Origin: Spirochaetaceae bacterium
GTDB lineage: Bacteria > Spirochaetota > Spirochaetia > Treponematales > Treponemataceae
DNA length: 59,983 bases
NCBI GenBank assembly: GCA_017936665.1
Contig: JAGBFB010000022.1
Span: 1 to 59,983 of the forward strand
Reading direction: 5' to 3'
Shown here: positions 45,281 through 53,393 of the stretch, piece by piece
Position numbering within the stretch: the stretch's first letter is position 1
Layout: each line of letters starts with the position of its first letter
The notes under the pieces: model-generated
Databases searched by the model: none
The model's input: only the letters and a program-made list of their open reading frames with translations
What the model was told of the DNA's origin: nothing
Position numbers and translations under genes: made by a program

Positions 45281-46054
45281 TTATTTTTTAGTATTTGCAA
45301 ATCCAAAACGATTTATAGGCCAAAATCTTAAAGAAGGTGAACCTAACACAGATTTTTTTGCAACTAATTGAGGTTTTAGATTACTCATATAATTTACAGA
45401 AAAATTATCGCTTTCCATAAGTTTTTCTAAATTTCTATCATAAGAATGACGCATATCCAAACTGTTAAAACGATTATCTCCCATAAGGAAATAAGAATTT
45501 TCTGGAATATACTGAGGCTCACCAGACTCAGAATTTTGAGGGAAAACCATCATATTTCTACTATCGTTATAATTGATGTAAATATATAAAAGTTGAGCTT
45601 CATTAAGATAATTTATGCGATTTTCGTTTGTTACCCAAAGCATTTTAGGAGTTTTTTCAATTAACAACTGAGTATTTTCTAATAACAATTTTGCAAAAAG
45701 TTGCTTTGTCATTAAATTTATTCTAAAAAGTGAATCAGTATACATATCTCCACCATAAAGAGAAGAACCATTTAACACTTCATTAGAAACTGATTCTAGC
45801 CAATTTGTCATAAAACCAGAAAACCACATAAATCCTGCTGGAGAATTTAATATTTTTTCTGCAAAAGCTTCGTTGTTTTGGAACATATTATAAATAGTAA
45901 GTTCTTCTGGTAAAAACAATGATTCAGGATCATCAAACATAGATAAATTTGATAATGAATATGCTCCGTTCCATTTTTTATACAAGGATTTATATTTTTC
46001 TACAAGTTCTCCACATTCTTTTGCAAAAGAAGCAACATCAAACTCACGACGATT
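45281..46054 (-). pseudogene. lepB: C-terminal part of signal peptidase I, cut off by in-frame TAA
   Basis: The 257 codons after the lepB stop continue the same reading frame without shift. They begin NRREFDVASFAKECGELVEK and carry the conserved end of SPase I: ENSYFLMGDNRFNSLDMRH (box E) and SVLGSPSLRFWPINRFG. Without these the N-terminal piece should be inactive. An independent start is possible only at non-ATG codons such as the TTG at 45985, which lacks a good ribosome-binding site. Either a nonsense mutation, a sequencing error, or read-through is involved. Confidence 0.8.
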
Positions 46055-47065
46055 TTATTCTGCCTTTAACAAACTATTATAAACATTTTGAGAAATTGGA
46101 ATATCATGAATTTTTGCCTTCAAATCTGCTGGAAGTTCGTTTAGATTCCATTCTGCCCATTTTTCATCCTGGGTAACAGGAGTAAATTCTGGATTATTTG
46201 GAGTTCTATGATACAAAATTCCATCAAGCATAACAAGTTGCTCTCCTTCAACACCACAAATACGCTTTACTAAAGGATCTGCAATAGGATTTCCGTTTTC
46301 ATCCACATTTAAATTTACCCCAGTTAAAGTTAGCATAAAAACAAGTTGTGAAGTAAAACTTTGTAATTCACGCTGACGATTAGCAGGATAATGAGGATTT
46401 TTAAACACAACCACATCACCTCTTTCGTAATTTTTCATTTCGGACAAGCCTACTTGAGTCATTGGAAACTTTGGTCCAGAAAGTGTTTTAAAAACTAAAA
46501 CTCTATCCCCTACTAAAAATTCACTAACCATAGATTCCGATGGAATTTCATATAACTGAAAAATAAAGATATTCAATAAAATAATTGTAAAAACAGCCTG
46601 AACAAAAGCATCAATCCAATCAAAAACTTCGATTACAACTTTTTTTGCTGTAGAAACTTCTTTATTTTTTGCTTCTTTAAATTCTGGATTTTTCTTAAAA
46701 AATCTTTTTTCTGAAAGATAAATTTGCACAGTTACAAAAGAAACAACAGAAACTGCAATCCAAAGAATCACACTGATTAAATCATAAGCAAAAGAAGTTC
46801 CAAAAGTTCCTGCTCGACGAAGTACAAAAACTGCTAAAAATACAAAAGGTATATATTCATACATTTTGCGAAGAATCTTATATATAGAAGAATCTTTCTT
46901 TATTTGAAGTTTATAAAAACCAAAAAAGATGAGAAATCCAGTAAAAATCAATGACAACCAAAAGGCAAAAAAGGACAAATCAACAAAGGTTGTAAATTGT
47001 AAAAAAGTAAAGATAACACATAAACTTAGTGTAATCAAATTTAAAATACAAAATTTTCTATTCAT
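46055..47065 (-). CDS. lepB: Signal peptidase I, N-terminal part, truncated by in-frame stop
   Basis: 336 residues. Several N-terminal transmembrane segments (about 8-25, 30-50, 72-83, 95-115, 152-170) lead to the catalytic serine Ser178 in IPSESMVSEF and the general-base Lys267 in PLVKRICGVEGEQ. Normal SPase I continues to the GDNRxNSxDSR box, which here lies after a TAA codon at 46057-46055, in the same frame. The full gene would be about 594 codons, a long form with an insertion before box E. LepB cleaves secretory signal peptides and is normally essential, so the break is notable. Confidence 0.85.
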   Translation of the reverse strand: MNRKFCILNLITLSLCVIFTFLQFTTFVDLSFFAFWLSLIFTGFLIFFGFYKLQIKKDSSIYKILRKMYEYIPFVFLAVFVLRRAGTFGTSFAYDLISVILWIAVSVVSFVTVQIYLSEKRFFKKNPEFKEAKNKEVSTAKKVVIEVFDWIDAFVQAVFTIILLNIFIFQLYEIPSESMVSEFLVGDRVLVFKTLSGPKFPMTQVGLSEMKNYERGDVVVFKNPHYPANRQRELQSFTSQLVFMLTLTGVNLNVDENGNPIADPLVKRICGVEGEQLVMLDGILYHRTPNNPEFTPVTQDEKWAEWNLNELPADLKAKIHDIPISQNVYNSLLKAE

Positions 47066-47145
47066 AATTTAATTATAGCAAAATTTAGGCTTTTGTACTA
47101 CAATAATTTAGTAAAACTTAGAATTTTTAAGGATTCTCACAAAAT

Positions 47146-47496
47146 ATGGAAGCAAATAACAGAAAACTTTTTAATAAAGAAGAAACTTTAGTTAGATTTG
47201 GTGGCGATGAAGAACTTTTGAAAGAATTAGCAACAATGTTTATAAATGACAGCAAATTTTCTAAAGACGAATTTGAAAATCTTCTGAAAAATGATGATAA
47301 ATCTTTAAGTGCAAGTTATGTTCATAAATTAAAAGGAAGTTGTGGCACCTTAGGCTGTGAACTTCTCTACGACCAGTGCGTTAAAGTGGAAAGTATATTA
47401 AAAGGGAAAGAAACCGGAAATTTACAGCAAGAAAAAGAAACTTTGTGTAGGATTTATGATGAGACGGTGTGGTTTCTTAGAAATTTTTTAGTATAA
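47146..47496 (+). CDS. Stand-alone Hpt (histidine phosphotransfer) protein
   Basis: 116 residues, four-helix Hpt domain with phospho-His60 in SYVHKLKGSCGTLG. The N-terminal EETLVRFGGDEELLKELATMF matches the usual first Hpt helix. It relays phosphate between receivers and kinases. It lies 81 bases from the divergent lepB and 1.9 kb from the chemosensory operon, and could serve its hybrid CheA or another phosphorelay. It lacks any other domain. Confidence 0.88.
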   Translation: MEANNRKLFNKEETLVRFGGDEELLKELATMFINDSKFSKDEFENLLKNDDKSLSASYVHKLKGSCGTLGCELLYDQCVKVESILKGKETGNLQQEKETLCRIYDETVWFLRNFLV

Positions 47497-47552
47497 AATA
47501 GCAAAGATAGAAACTTGACAAATTTGAAATTCAATTTCATAATATTTAAAGT

Positions 47553-48758
47553 ATGATTTACAGAGATTTTGAAAAACAAATAAATTTAGCCTTAGAATTT
47601 TTTCCATGTGTGACTTTAACGGGAGCAAGACAAACAGGAAAAACTACATTACTCAAAAAAATGCTCCCAAATTATAATTATGTATCTTTAGATTTACCAA
47701 GTATCGCAGAAATGGCGGAAGAAAATCCAGAAGCCTTTTTTGAAAAATACAAAACCCCACTCATTATAGATGAAGTACAATATGCTCCAAAGTTATTTCG
47801 ATACTTAAAGGTAAAATTAGACAATGATAGACATCAGATGGGGCAAATGGTTTTAACAGGAAGCCAAAAGTTTGAATTAATGAAAAATCTTTCAGAGAGT
47901 CTTGCAGGAAGAACCGCAATTTTAGAACTTGAAGGATTATCTTGGAATGAATATAAAAATTACATTAATGAAGAAAATGCAGATTTTGATACATTTATTT
48001 TTAGAGGCGGATTTCCAGAACTTACTAGAAAACAAGACTTTCCACTAGATATGTTTTTTTCAAGTTATCTTGCAACTTATCTTGAAAGAGATGTTCGACA
48101 ACTTATAAATGTAACAAATTTACGAACTTTTGAACAATTTATTCGATTACTTGCTATTCGCAATGCTAATCAACTTGACATGACAGATATTGCAAATAAT
48201 CTTGGAATAAGTTCTAAAACGGTGGCATCTTGGATAAGTGTTTTAGAAACTTCAGGACAAATAACATTACTACAACCTTGGTTTGGAAACTCTGGTAAAA
48301 GAATTGTAAAAACACCAAAAGTTTATTTTAACGACACAGGCCTTTTATGTTGGCTTTTAGGAATAGAAAAACACAACTTTAAAACATCTCCTTTTATAGG
48401 AAGTATTTTTGAAACAGCTATTTTTGCAGAGTTAAGAAAAATAAATAAACTTAATGGATCAAAGAAACAAATTTATTACTATAGAGATGTAAGTCAAACA
48501 GAAATTGATTTTTTTGTTATAGGTAATGGATGTAAAATGATAGAAGTAAAAAACTCTATAAATCCAAAATCAGACGCAGCTTTAGGAATGAAAAAACTTT
48601 ATGAACAATTTTTACAACAAGGAAAAATTCCACAAGAGCTAAATCCTTTATCATTTTTTATCGTAAGCAATACACCTGCAAATTATCCAATAAAAATCTC
48701 AACCAAAGAAACTGAATTTGAAGTAAGCGTAATAAATGCAAAAGAAATTAATTTGTAG
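47553..48758 (+). CDS. ATPase of the AAA_14/DUF4143 family
   Basis: 401 residues. Walker A GARQTGKTT (about 23-31) and Walker B LIIDEVQYAP (about 70-79), a sensor segment VLTGSQKFELM, then a winged-helix part (ANNLGISSKTVASWISVLETSG) and a C-terminal DUF4143 domain with a nuclease-like core, ETEIDFFV/KMIEVKNS (D...E-x-K). The C-terminal half reads QTEIDFFVIGNGCKMIEVK. Such genes are abundant and mobile in gut bacteria and archaea; function is not established. It sits alone between two hypothetical transcription units, 57 bases after the Hpt gene. Confidence 0.88.
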   Translation: MIYRDFEKQINLALEFFPCVTLTGARQTGKTTLLKKMLPNYNYVSLDLPSIAEMAEENPEAFFEKYKTPLIIDEVQYAPKLFRYLKVKLDNDRHQMGQMVLTGSQKFELMKNLSESLAGRTAILELEGLSWNEYKNYINEENADFDTFIFRGGFPELTRKQDFPLDMFFSSYLATYLERDVRQLINVTNLRTFEQFIRLLAIRNANQLDMTDIANNLGISSKTVASWISVLETSGQITLLQPWFGNSGKRIVKTPKVYFNDTGLLCWLLGIEKHNFKTSPFIGSIFETAIFAELRKINKLNGSKKQIYYYRDVSQTEIDFFVIGNGCKMIEVKNSINPKSDAALGMKKLYEQFLQQGKIPQELNPLSFFIVSNTPANYPIKISTKETEFEVSVINAKEINL

Positions 48759-48783
48759 GGATTTAGATTACAGAGAGTTACAC

Positions 48784-49626
48784 TTACTCCATCATCGCAA
48801 AATTATCATAAATTTTACTTGTAATAATTTCTAAACTTTCTTTTCTAAAATTAAATACTTGCTCATACACTTTTAAAATGTCTGTTGGTGGGGTAAAAGA
48901 TTCTCCCTTCAAAGTTTGATATGGAGAATCAGTTTCTAGCAGTAACCATTCAAGTGGTAAATTTTTTACACAGTCCATTGCGTTTTTATTACCGTTTAAA
49001 ATTGGTTTTCCAAAAGAAAAAAATGCATTCACTCCTTTTTTACGTATAGAATTTGCTTCTGTAATAGAACCAGAAAAAGAATGAAAAATCACAGCTTTGA
49101 TTTTTTTTAACTTTTCGATACTTTCAAAAATATGACACATCCCTTTTCTACAATGTACAATTATTGGTTTGTCATATTTTATGGCAAGTTCTAATTGAAT
49201 GTTCCAAATTTCTGATTGTTCATTAAAAGTTGATTTAAATTCCTTTGTAAATAAGTCAAAGCCAATTTCACCAATAGCAGAAATTCTGTCATATTTTGTC
49301 ATATTATTGTCATATATTAAATCCGATTTGTCATATTTATCCTTTAATTTGTCATATTTTAATAAGTTTTCTAAGTCATATAAAATATTTTTGTCAGGAT
49401 TTTGTGGATGAATTCCAAAAGAATGGCATATTTTAATTTTTTCAATGTCATATTTTTGTCTTATTTTATTTATAATATGACAATTATTTTGCCAGTCTTG
49501 TAAACTGTGGGAACTTGTACATGCAGAATATTGTCTTATTTTGTCATATTTAGAAAAGAAAATATCTAATTCTTTTTCAACTTGAGGAATATCACACAAA
49601 TGTAAATGAGAATCCACTATCATCAT
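48784..49626 (-). CDS. tatD: TatD-family metal-dependent DNase
   Basis: 280 residues. Metal ligands visible: DSHLHL (His7, His9), AIGEIGFD (Glu), IVHCRKG (His), VIFHSFSG (His) and LLETDSPYQ (Asp), the full TIM-barrel set. Family members are 3'-5' exonucleases and deoxyribonucleases linked to DNA repair. Odd feature: between about residues 75 and 115 there is a low-complexity stretch of recurring K/Y/D units (LLKYDKLKDKYDKSD, then NNMTKYDRIS), coded by repeated AAATATGACAA words. It converges with the ATPase gene, 25 bases apart. Confidence 0.9.
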   Translation of the reverse strand: MMIVDSHLHLCDIPQVEKELDIFFSKYDKIRQYSACTSSHSLQDWQNNCHIINKIRQKYDIEKIKICHSFGIHPQNPDKNILYDLENLLKYDKLKDKYDKSDLIYDNNMTKYDRISAIGEIGFDLFTKEFKSTFNEQSEIWNIQLELAIKYDKPIIVHCRKGMCHIFESIEKLKKIKAVIFHSFSGSITEANSIRKKGVNAFFSFGKPILNGNKNAMDCVKNLPLEWLLLETDSPYQTLKGESFTPPTDILKVYEQVFNFRKESLEIITSKIYDNFAMME

Positions 49627-49733
49627 AGTAAAAGTATATCACACTTTACTTCATAAAAAAACTGCTAAACCAAACAAAATAAATGCCGAAAATAAAGTGT
49701 ACTTATTCTACCTTATATTTGGAGGAAATTTTT

Positions 49734-49952
49734 ATGGAAAATTACTTGTTAAAAAGCCATTCAAATAGCAATGATTATATGACACTTTTAGAAGAAGTTA
49801 ATGACGGTTACATTGTTAGAATTGTAAGAGATAAAGATGGTTATGAAGAAGTAATTACAGATTTTATCAGCAAAATGCTTTTTGATAGTTGTGTAAGAAC
49901 TGGATATATTACAAAAATTGAAAATGCAACGTTAAATGCAATTACTGCATAG
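49734..49952 (+). CDS. Small conserved protein of unknown function
   Basis: 72 residues from the ATG at 49734, chosen because a strong GGAGGAAA site lies 8-10 bases upstream; an ATG at 49683 has none. The sequence is acidic and compact, with EEVNDGYIVRIVRDKDGYEEV (three strands, likely) and FDSCVRTGYITKIE. I believe similar small proteins occur in other treponemes, but no function is known to me. It converges with the glycosyltransferase gene and overlaps its 3' end by 11 bases. Confidence 0.75.
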   Translation: MENYLLKSHSNSNDYMTLLEEVNDGYIVRIVRDKDGYEEVITDFISKMLFDSCVRTGYITKIENATLNAITA

Positions 49953-51126
49953 TCTTTTGTAAATAATGTAATGCACGGATTATTTTTAGTCCGTCAAATT
50001 TACAATGAAATGCAACTGTTAATTTTTTTGATGACTTTTTGTTATTAGCAACGATTGAATCCCAATCAGAAAAAAAGCCATCTTCATATAGAAAGTAATA
50101 CAACTCCTTACATGTTTTTTTGGCTTCCCTTTGTAAATTCAAAGGGAAGTTTTTTTTATTTAAATCATTAAACAAGTTAATAAAATTTTTTATTTGCAAA
50201 TAATGTTCTCGGCAAAATGTATTGTATTTTACTGTTTCACCTTCAACAATTTTTTTTAACGCCTGTCCTGTACCAAAAATAACTCTATCTGAAAATCGAG
50301 TTGCAGGTTTTACTTGTGTATCTAAAAATTCAATCGGAAAAGAAATTTTATCAGGATTTTTATTTATAACATTTTTAATCATTTCTTGAATAAAATAAAA
50401 ATCTTCTCCTGCTAATTTATTTTTCATTCCGCCACATTCAGCATACATTTTATCAGAACAAACAATGACACATCCTAAAGCTGGATAAAAAAAAGGAGTT
50501 CCACAATTGCGTAAATTTATTGAATGATTTTTTATATAATCTTCATAATCTTGAATTGCAGAATTTAACTGAATTGAATTTTGATTTAAATTTTCATCAT
50601 CAATTCTTTTATGATAAAAATCCATTGTAGCACATTCCATTTTTTCATCTTTAAATCTTTGTAATTGTGCAACATAATTTTCATCAACAAAAGTATCTGC
50701 ATCTAAACAAGCTAAAACTTTTGCTCCGTTTGCCAAAGCATAGTCCATTGTAATTTTTCTTGCACAACCTACTCCTTGTTTTTCGGAAAAAGAATTTTCT
50801 TTAGTAAAATCTAAAACAGAAATTTTTAACAAAGAATTATTTTCTTCTGATTGATTTTCTTTTTTTGAAATTCGATTTAATTCATAAGTCATTTTAAAAT
50901 TATTTTCTAAAATTTCATTGTTACAATTTTTTTTATTATTAACACAACATACAACTTGTACTTGTTGATTTGCAACTGCACAACTTATTGCAAGAGTTTT
51001 TAGCACACTCATAAAATTTGGATATTCATTACAAATGGGAATACAAACTGCAATTTCACTACAGTCAAAAGTTTTAGTTTTAAATATTGATTTTTTTTCT
51101 AAATATTTTTTTATTGTATCTTTCAT
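49942..51126 (-). CDS. Glycosyltransferase family 2-like protein
   Basis: 394 residues. GT-A fold start at about residue 25 (IAVCIPICNEYPNFMSVLKTL), with a DxD metal motif in CLDADTFVDENYV (about 140-150). GGMKNKLAGEDFYFIQEM (about 235-252) corresponds to the acceptor-site D/E-D of GT2 enzymes. No transmembrane helices; the 70 C-terminal residues are helical. It probably transfers a sugar to an envelope glycan or protein; substrate unknown. Last gene of the dapB-cyclase-rlmI-miaA operon, 23 bases after miaA. Confidence 0.82.
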   Translation of the reverse strand: MKDTIKKYLEKKSIFKTKTFDCSEIAVCIPICNEYPNFMSVLKTLAISCAVANQQVQVVCCVNNKKNCNNEILENNFKMTYELNRISKKENQSEENNSLLKISVLDFTKENSFSEKQGVGCARKITMDYALANGAKVLACLDADTFVDENYVAQLQRFKDEKMECATMDFYHKRIDDENLNQNSIQLNSAIQDYEDYIKNHSINLRNCGTPFFYPALGCVIVCSDKMYAECGGMKNKLAGEDFYFIQEMIKNVINKNPDKISFPIEFLDTQVKPATRFSDRVIFGTGQALKKIVEGETVKYNTFCREHYLQIKNFINLFNDLNKKNFPLNLQREAKKTCKELYYFLYEDGFFSDWDSIVANNKKSSKKLTVAFHCKFDGLKIIRALHYLQKTMQ

Positions 51127-51149
51127 TTTTCTTTCTGATTTTAAATAAA

Positions 51150-52166
51150 TTATTTTAACGAATTTATGTAATCAACAACTTGTTGTACACGAGTTTCTTT
51201 TGTTTTAACATCACGATTAAGCCAAAAAATTTTTACACCTTTTCGTTCCATACCTCTAAACCAAGTTTCTTGTCTTTTTACAAATTGATGAATTGCTGTA
51301 TTTAGTTTTTCAAACAATTCATTTTCTGATAAAATTTTTCCTTGTAAAAATTCTGACACAAAACGATATTCAAGTCCAAGTCGTTCTAAGCGCTCCCAAG
51401 AAATTCCAGAATTATGAATTGATTCCACTTCTTCAATCATTCCTTCTTGTAATCTTTGTTTTAATCGCTTTGTAACATTTTCTCGTAAAACACTTCTTTC
51501 AAAAGTTGTTCCAATGATAATTGGTTTTATATCTGGACGTTCAGGCATTTTTTCATCAGAAGAATTTCTGTAATTATTAAATTCTGGATTAGTTTTTTTT
51601 TCTTGTGTAAAAATTTCAATTTCAATTGCTCGTAAAAGTCTATGACGTTCTGTTATATCAGTTGAATTGTGAAGTTTATTTCCAACTTTATTTTTTAATT
51701 CAGACAAAATTTGCGTTAGTTCAATTTCAGATTTTCCTGCTAACTCTTTTCGTAATTCATGATTAGTAGGAACTTCAATTAAATCATAACCACGAACAAT
51801 TGAATCTAAATACATTCCTGTTCCACCAACTATAACTGGCAAAATATTTTTTGATTGCAATTCAGTAAATACTTTATAAAAATCTTTTTGATAATTAAAT
51901 ACATTGTATTCATTTTTAACATCAGCATTATCAATTAAATGATATGGAATTTTTTTTTCTTTGCTTGTTCCTTTATTTAAAATATATTCATCTAAATCTT
52001 TTCCAGAACCAATGTCTAAACCTTTATAAACTTGTCTTGAATCCGCAGAAATTATTTGACCGTCGTAATAATCAGCTACACCAACTCCAACACCAGTTTT
52101 TCCAACAGCAGTTGGTCCTAGAATTACGACACAGTTATATGAATCTGGAAAAAATTTATCATTCAT
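51150..52166 (-). CDS. miaA: tRNA dimethylallyltransferase
   Basis: 338 residues. P-loop GPTAVGKTG (about 17-25), DSRQVYKGLDIGSGK (about 42-56), VGGTGMYLDSIVRGY (substrate channel), and GLEYRFVSEFLQGK. It adds a dimethylallyl group to A37 of tRNAs reading UNN codons. The GLDIGSGKDL variant in place of GMDIGTAKP marks a subgroup also seen outside Proteobacteria. The stop-start junction with rlmI overlaps by one base (TAATG). Confidence 0.94.
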   Translation of the reverse strand: MNDKFFPDSYNCVVILGPTAVGKTGVGVGVADYYDGQIISADSRQVYKGLDIGSGKDLDEYILNKGTSKEKKIPYHLIDNADVKNEYNVFNYQKDFYKVFTELQSKNILPVIVGGTGMYLDSIVRGYDLIEVPTNHELRKELAGKSEIELTQILSELKNKVGNKLHNSTDITERHRLLRAIEIEIFTQEKKTNPEFNNYRNSSDEKMPERPDIKPIIIGTTFERSVLRENVTKRLKQRLQEGMIEEVESIHNSGISWERLERLGLEYRFVSEFLQGKILSENELFEKLNTAIHQFVKRQETWFRGMERKGVKIFWLNRDVKTKETRVQQVVDYINSLK

Positions 52167-53380
52167 TAGTTCACCTTAGCAATTATACATTTTAAGTATG
52201 ATGATTTTGGATATCCTAAAAGCACAGGATGATCAGGACCAGCTCCCGTCTTTTCTAAAATTTGTACACTGCGATGAGAATCTCTTGCAGCATGCATTAA
52301 CATATCAGAAAATTTTGTTTCGTCAAAAAAATGTGAACAAGAACATGTTACTAAAATTCCGCCTTCTTTCAAAATTCTCATTGCTCGTAAATTTATTTCT
52401 TTGTACCCACCGTATGCTTTATCTATAGACTTTGCACTTTTTGCAAAAGCTGGTGGATCAAGAATTATTAAATCGTAAAGGTTTCCATTTTTTTCTTCTT
52501 CTTTCAAGAAATCAAAAACATCTGCACAGATTGCTTTCATTACTTTTGATGCTTTATTTTGAATTATATTTGTTCTAACTGTTTCTATTGCTTCTTCAGA
52601 AATATCAACAGAAACTACAGAACTTGCACCACCATAAAAAGCATTTAATCCAAAGGCACCTGTATGTGTAAAAGTATCAAGAACTTTTTTATTCTTAGAA
52701 AGTTCGGCAACTTTTTTTCGATTAAATTTTTGGTCTAAGAAATATCCAGTTTTTTGACCATTTTCTAAATCAACAGTTAATAAAATTCCATTTTCTTTTA
52801 TGGTAATTACAGGATTATGTTCAGTTCCTATCCAACCTTTTTTTTGAGGCAATCCTTCTTTTTCGCGAACATCTACATCACTTCTTTCATAAATTCCAAA
52901 AGGATGACATAACAAATTTAATGAGCTAATAATTTTGTCTCTAAAAATTTCTGTACATAAAGCTAAAAACTGAACAACTAAAAAAACACGACCGTTTATG
53001 TCAACATAACGTTCTACAATTAAGCCTGGTAAAAAATCAGCCTCTGCAAAAATTAATCTATAAGAATCTGATTTTTTATAATTCATAAAACGAATATCTA
53101 ATGCATCTTGAATTCGTTTTTCAAAAAATTCAGAATTAAATTCTACATCTTTTTTTCTTGATAAAATTCTAACTGAAATTTTTGATTTACTATTGTAAAT
53201 TCCTGTTCCTAAAAAATTACCAGATTTAGAAAATACATCAACTTCACTTCCGTCTTGTATTGGATGATTTTCATCATTGTTTTTTATTGATAAAATTTCA
53301 TTATCAAAGACCCAAGGAAATCCTTGTAAAATTTCTTTTTCTTCATCTTGTTTTAAGAAAATTTTTTTTCGTGTAGACAT
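52166..53380 (-). CDS. rlmI: 23S rRNA methyltransferase of the RlmI class
   Basis: 404 residues. An N-terminal PUA domain (about 1-80, GFPWVFDNEIL) is followed by a Rossmann methyltransferase: VLDTFTHTGAFGLNA (SAM motif I), SVDISEEAIETVRTN, LIILDPPAFAKS (motif IV, DPPxF) and ILVTCSCSHF (Cys motif VI). E. coli RlmI makes m5C1962; the exact base here is inferred. It is 13 bases downstream of the propeller cyclase and coupled to miaA, giving an RNA-modification pair. Confidence 0.88.
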   Translation of the reverse strand: MSTRKKIFLKQDEEKEILQGFPWVFDNEILSIKNNDENHPIQDGSEVDVFSKSGNFLGTGIYNSKSKISVRILSRKKDVEFNSEFFEKRIQDALDIRFMNYKKSDSYRLIFAEADFLPGLIVERYVDINGRVFLVVQFLALCTEIFRDKIISSLNLLCHPFGIYERSDVDVREKEGLPQKKGWIGTEHNPVITIKENGILLTVDLENGQKTGYFLDQKFNRKKVAELSKNKKVLDTFTHTGAFGLNAFYGGASSVVSVDISEEAIETVRTNIIQNKASKVMKAICADVFDFLKEEEKNGNLYDLIILDPPAFAKSAKSIDKAYGGYKEINLRAMRILKEGGILVTCSCSHFFDETKFSDMLMHAARDSHRSVQILEKTGAGPDHPVLLGYPKSSYLKCIIAKVN

Positions 53381-53393
53381 AATAATTTATTCC

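Noticed and set aside
46055-46057. Recoded stop (selenocysteine or similar) in lepB
   Set aside because: The codon is TAA, not TGA or TAG, and no recoding structure was seen; mutation, error or low-level read-through are simpler.
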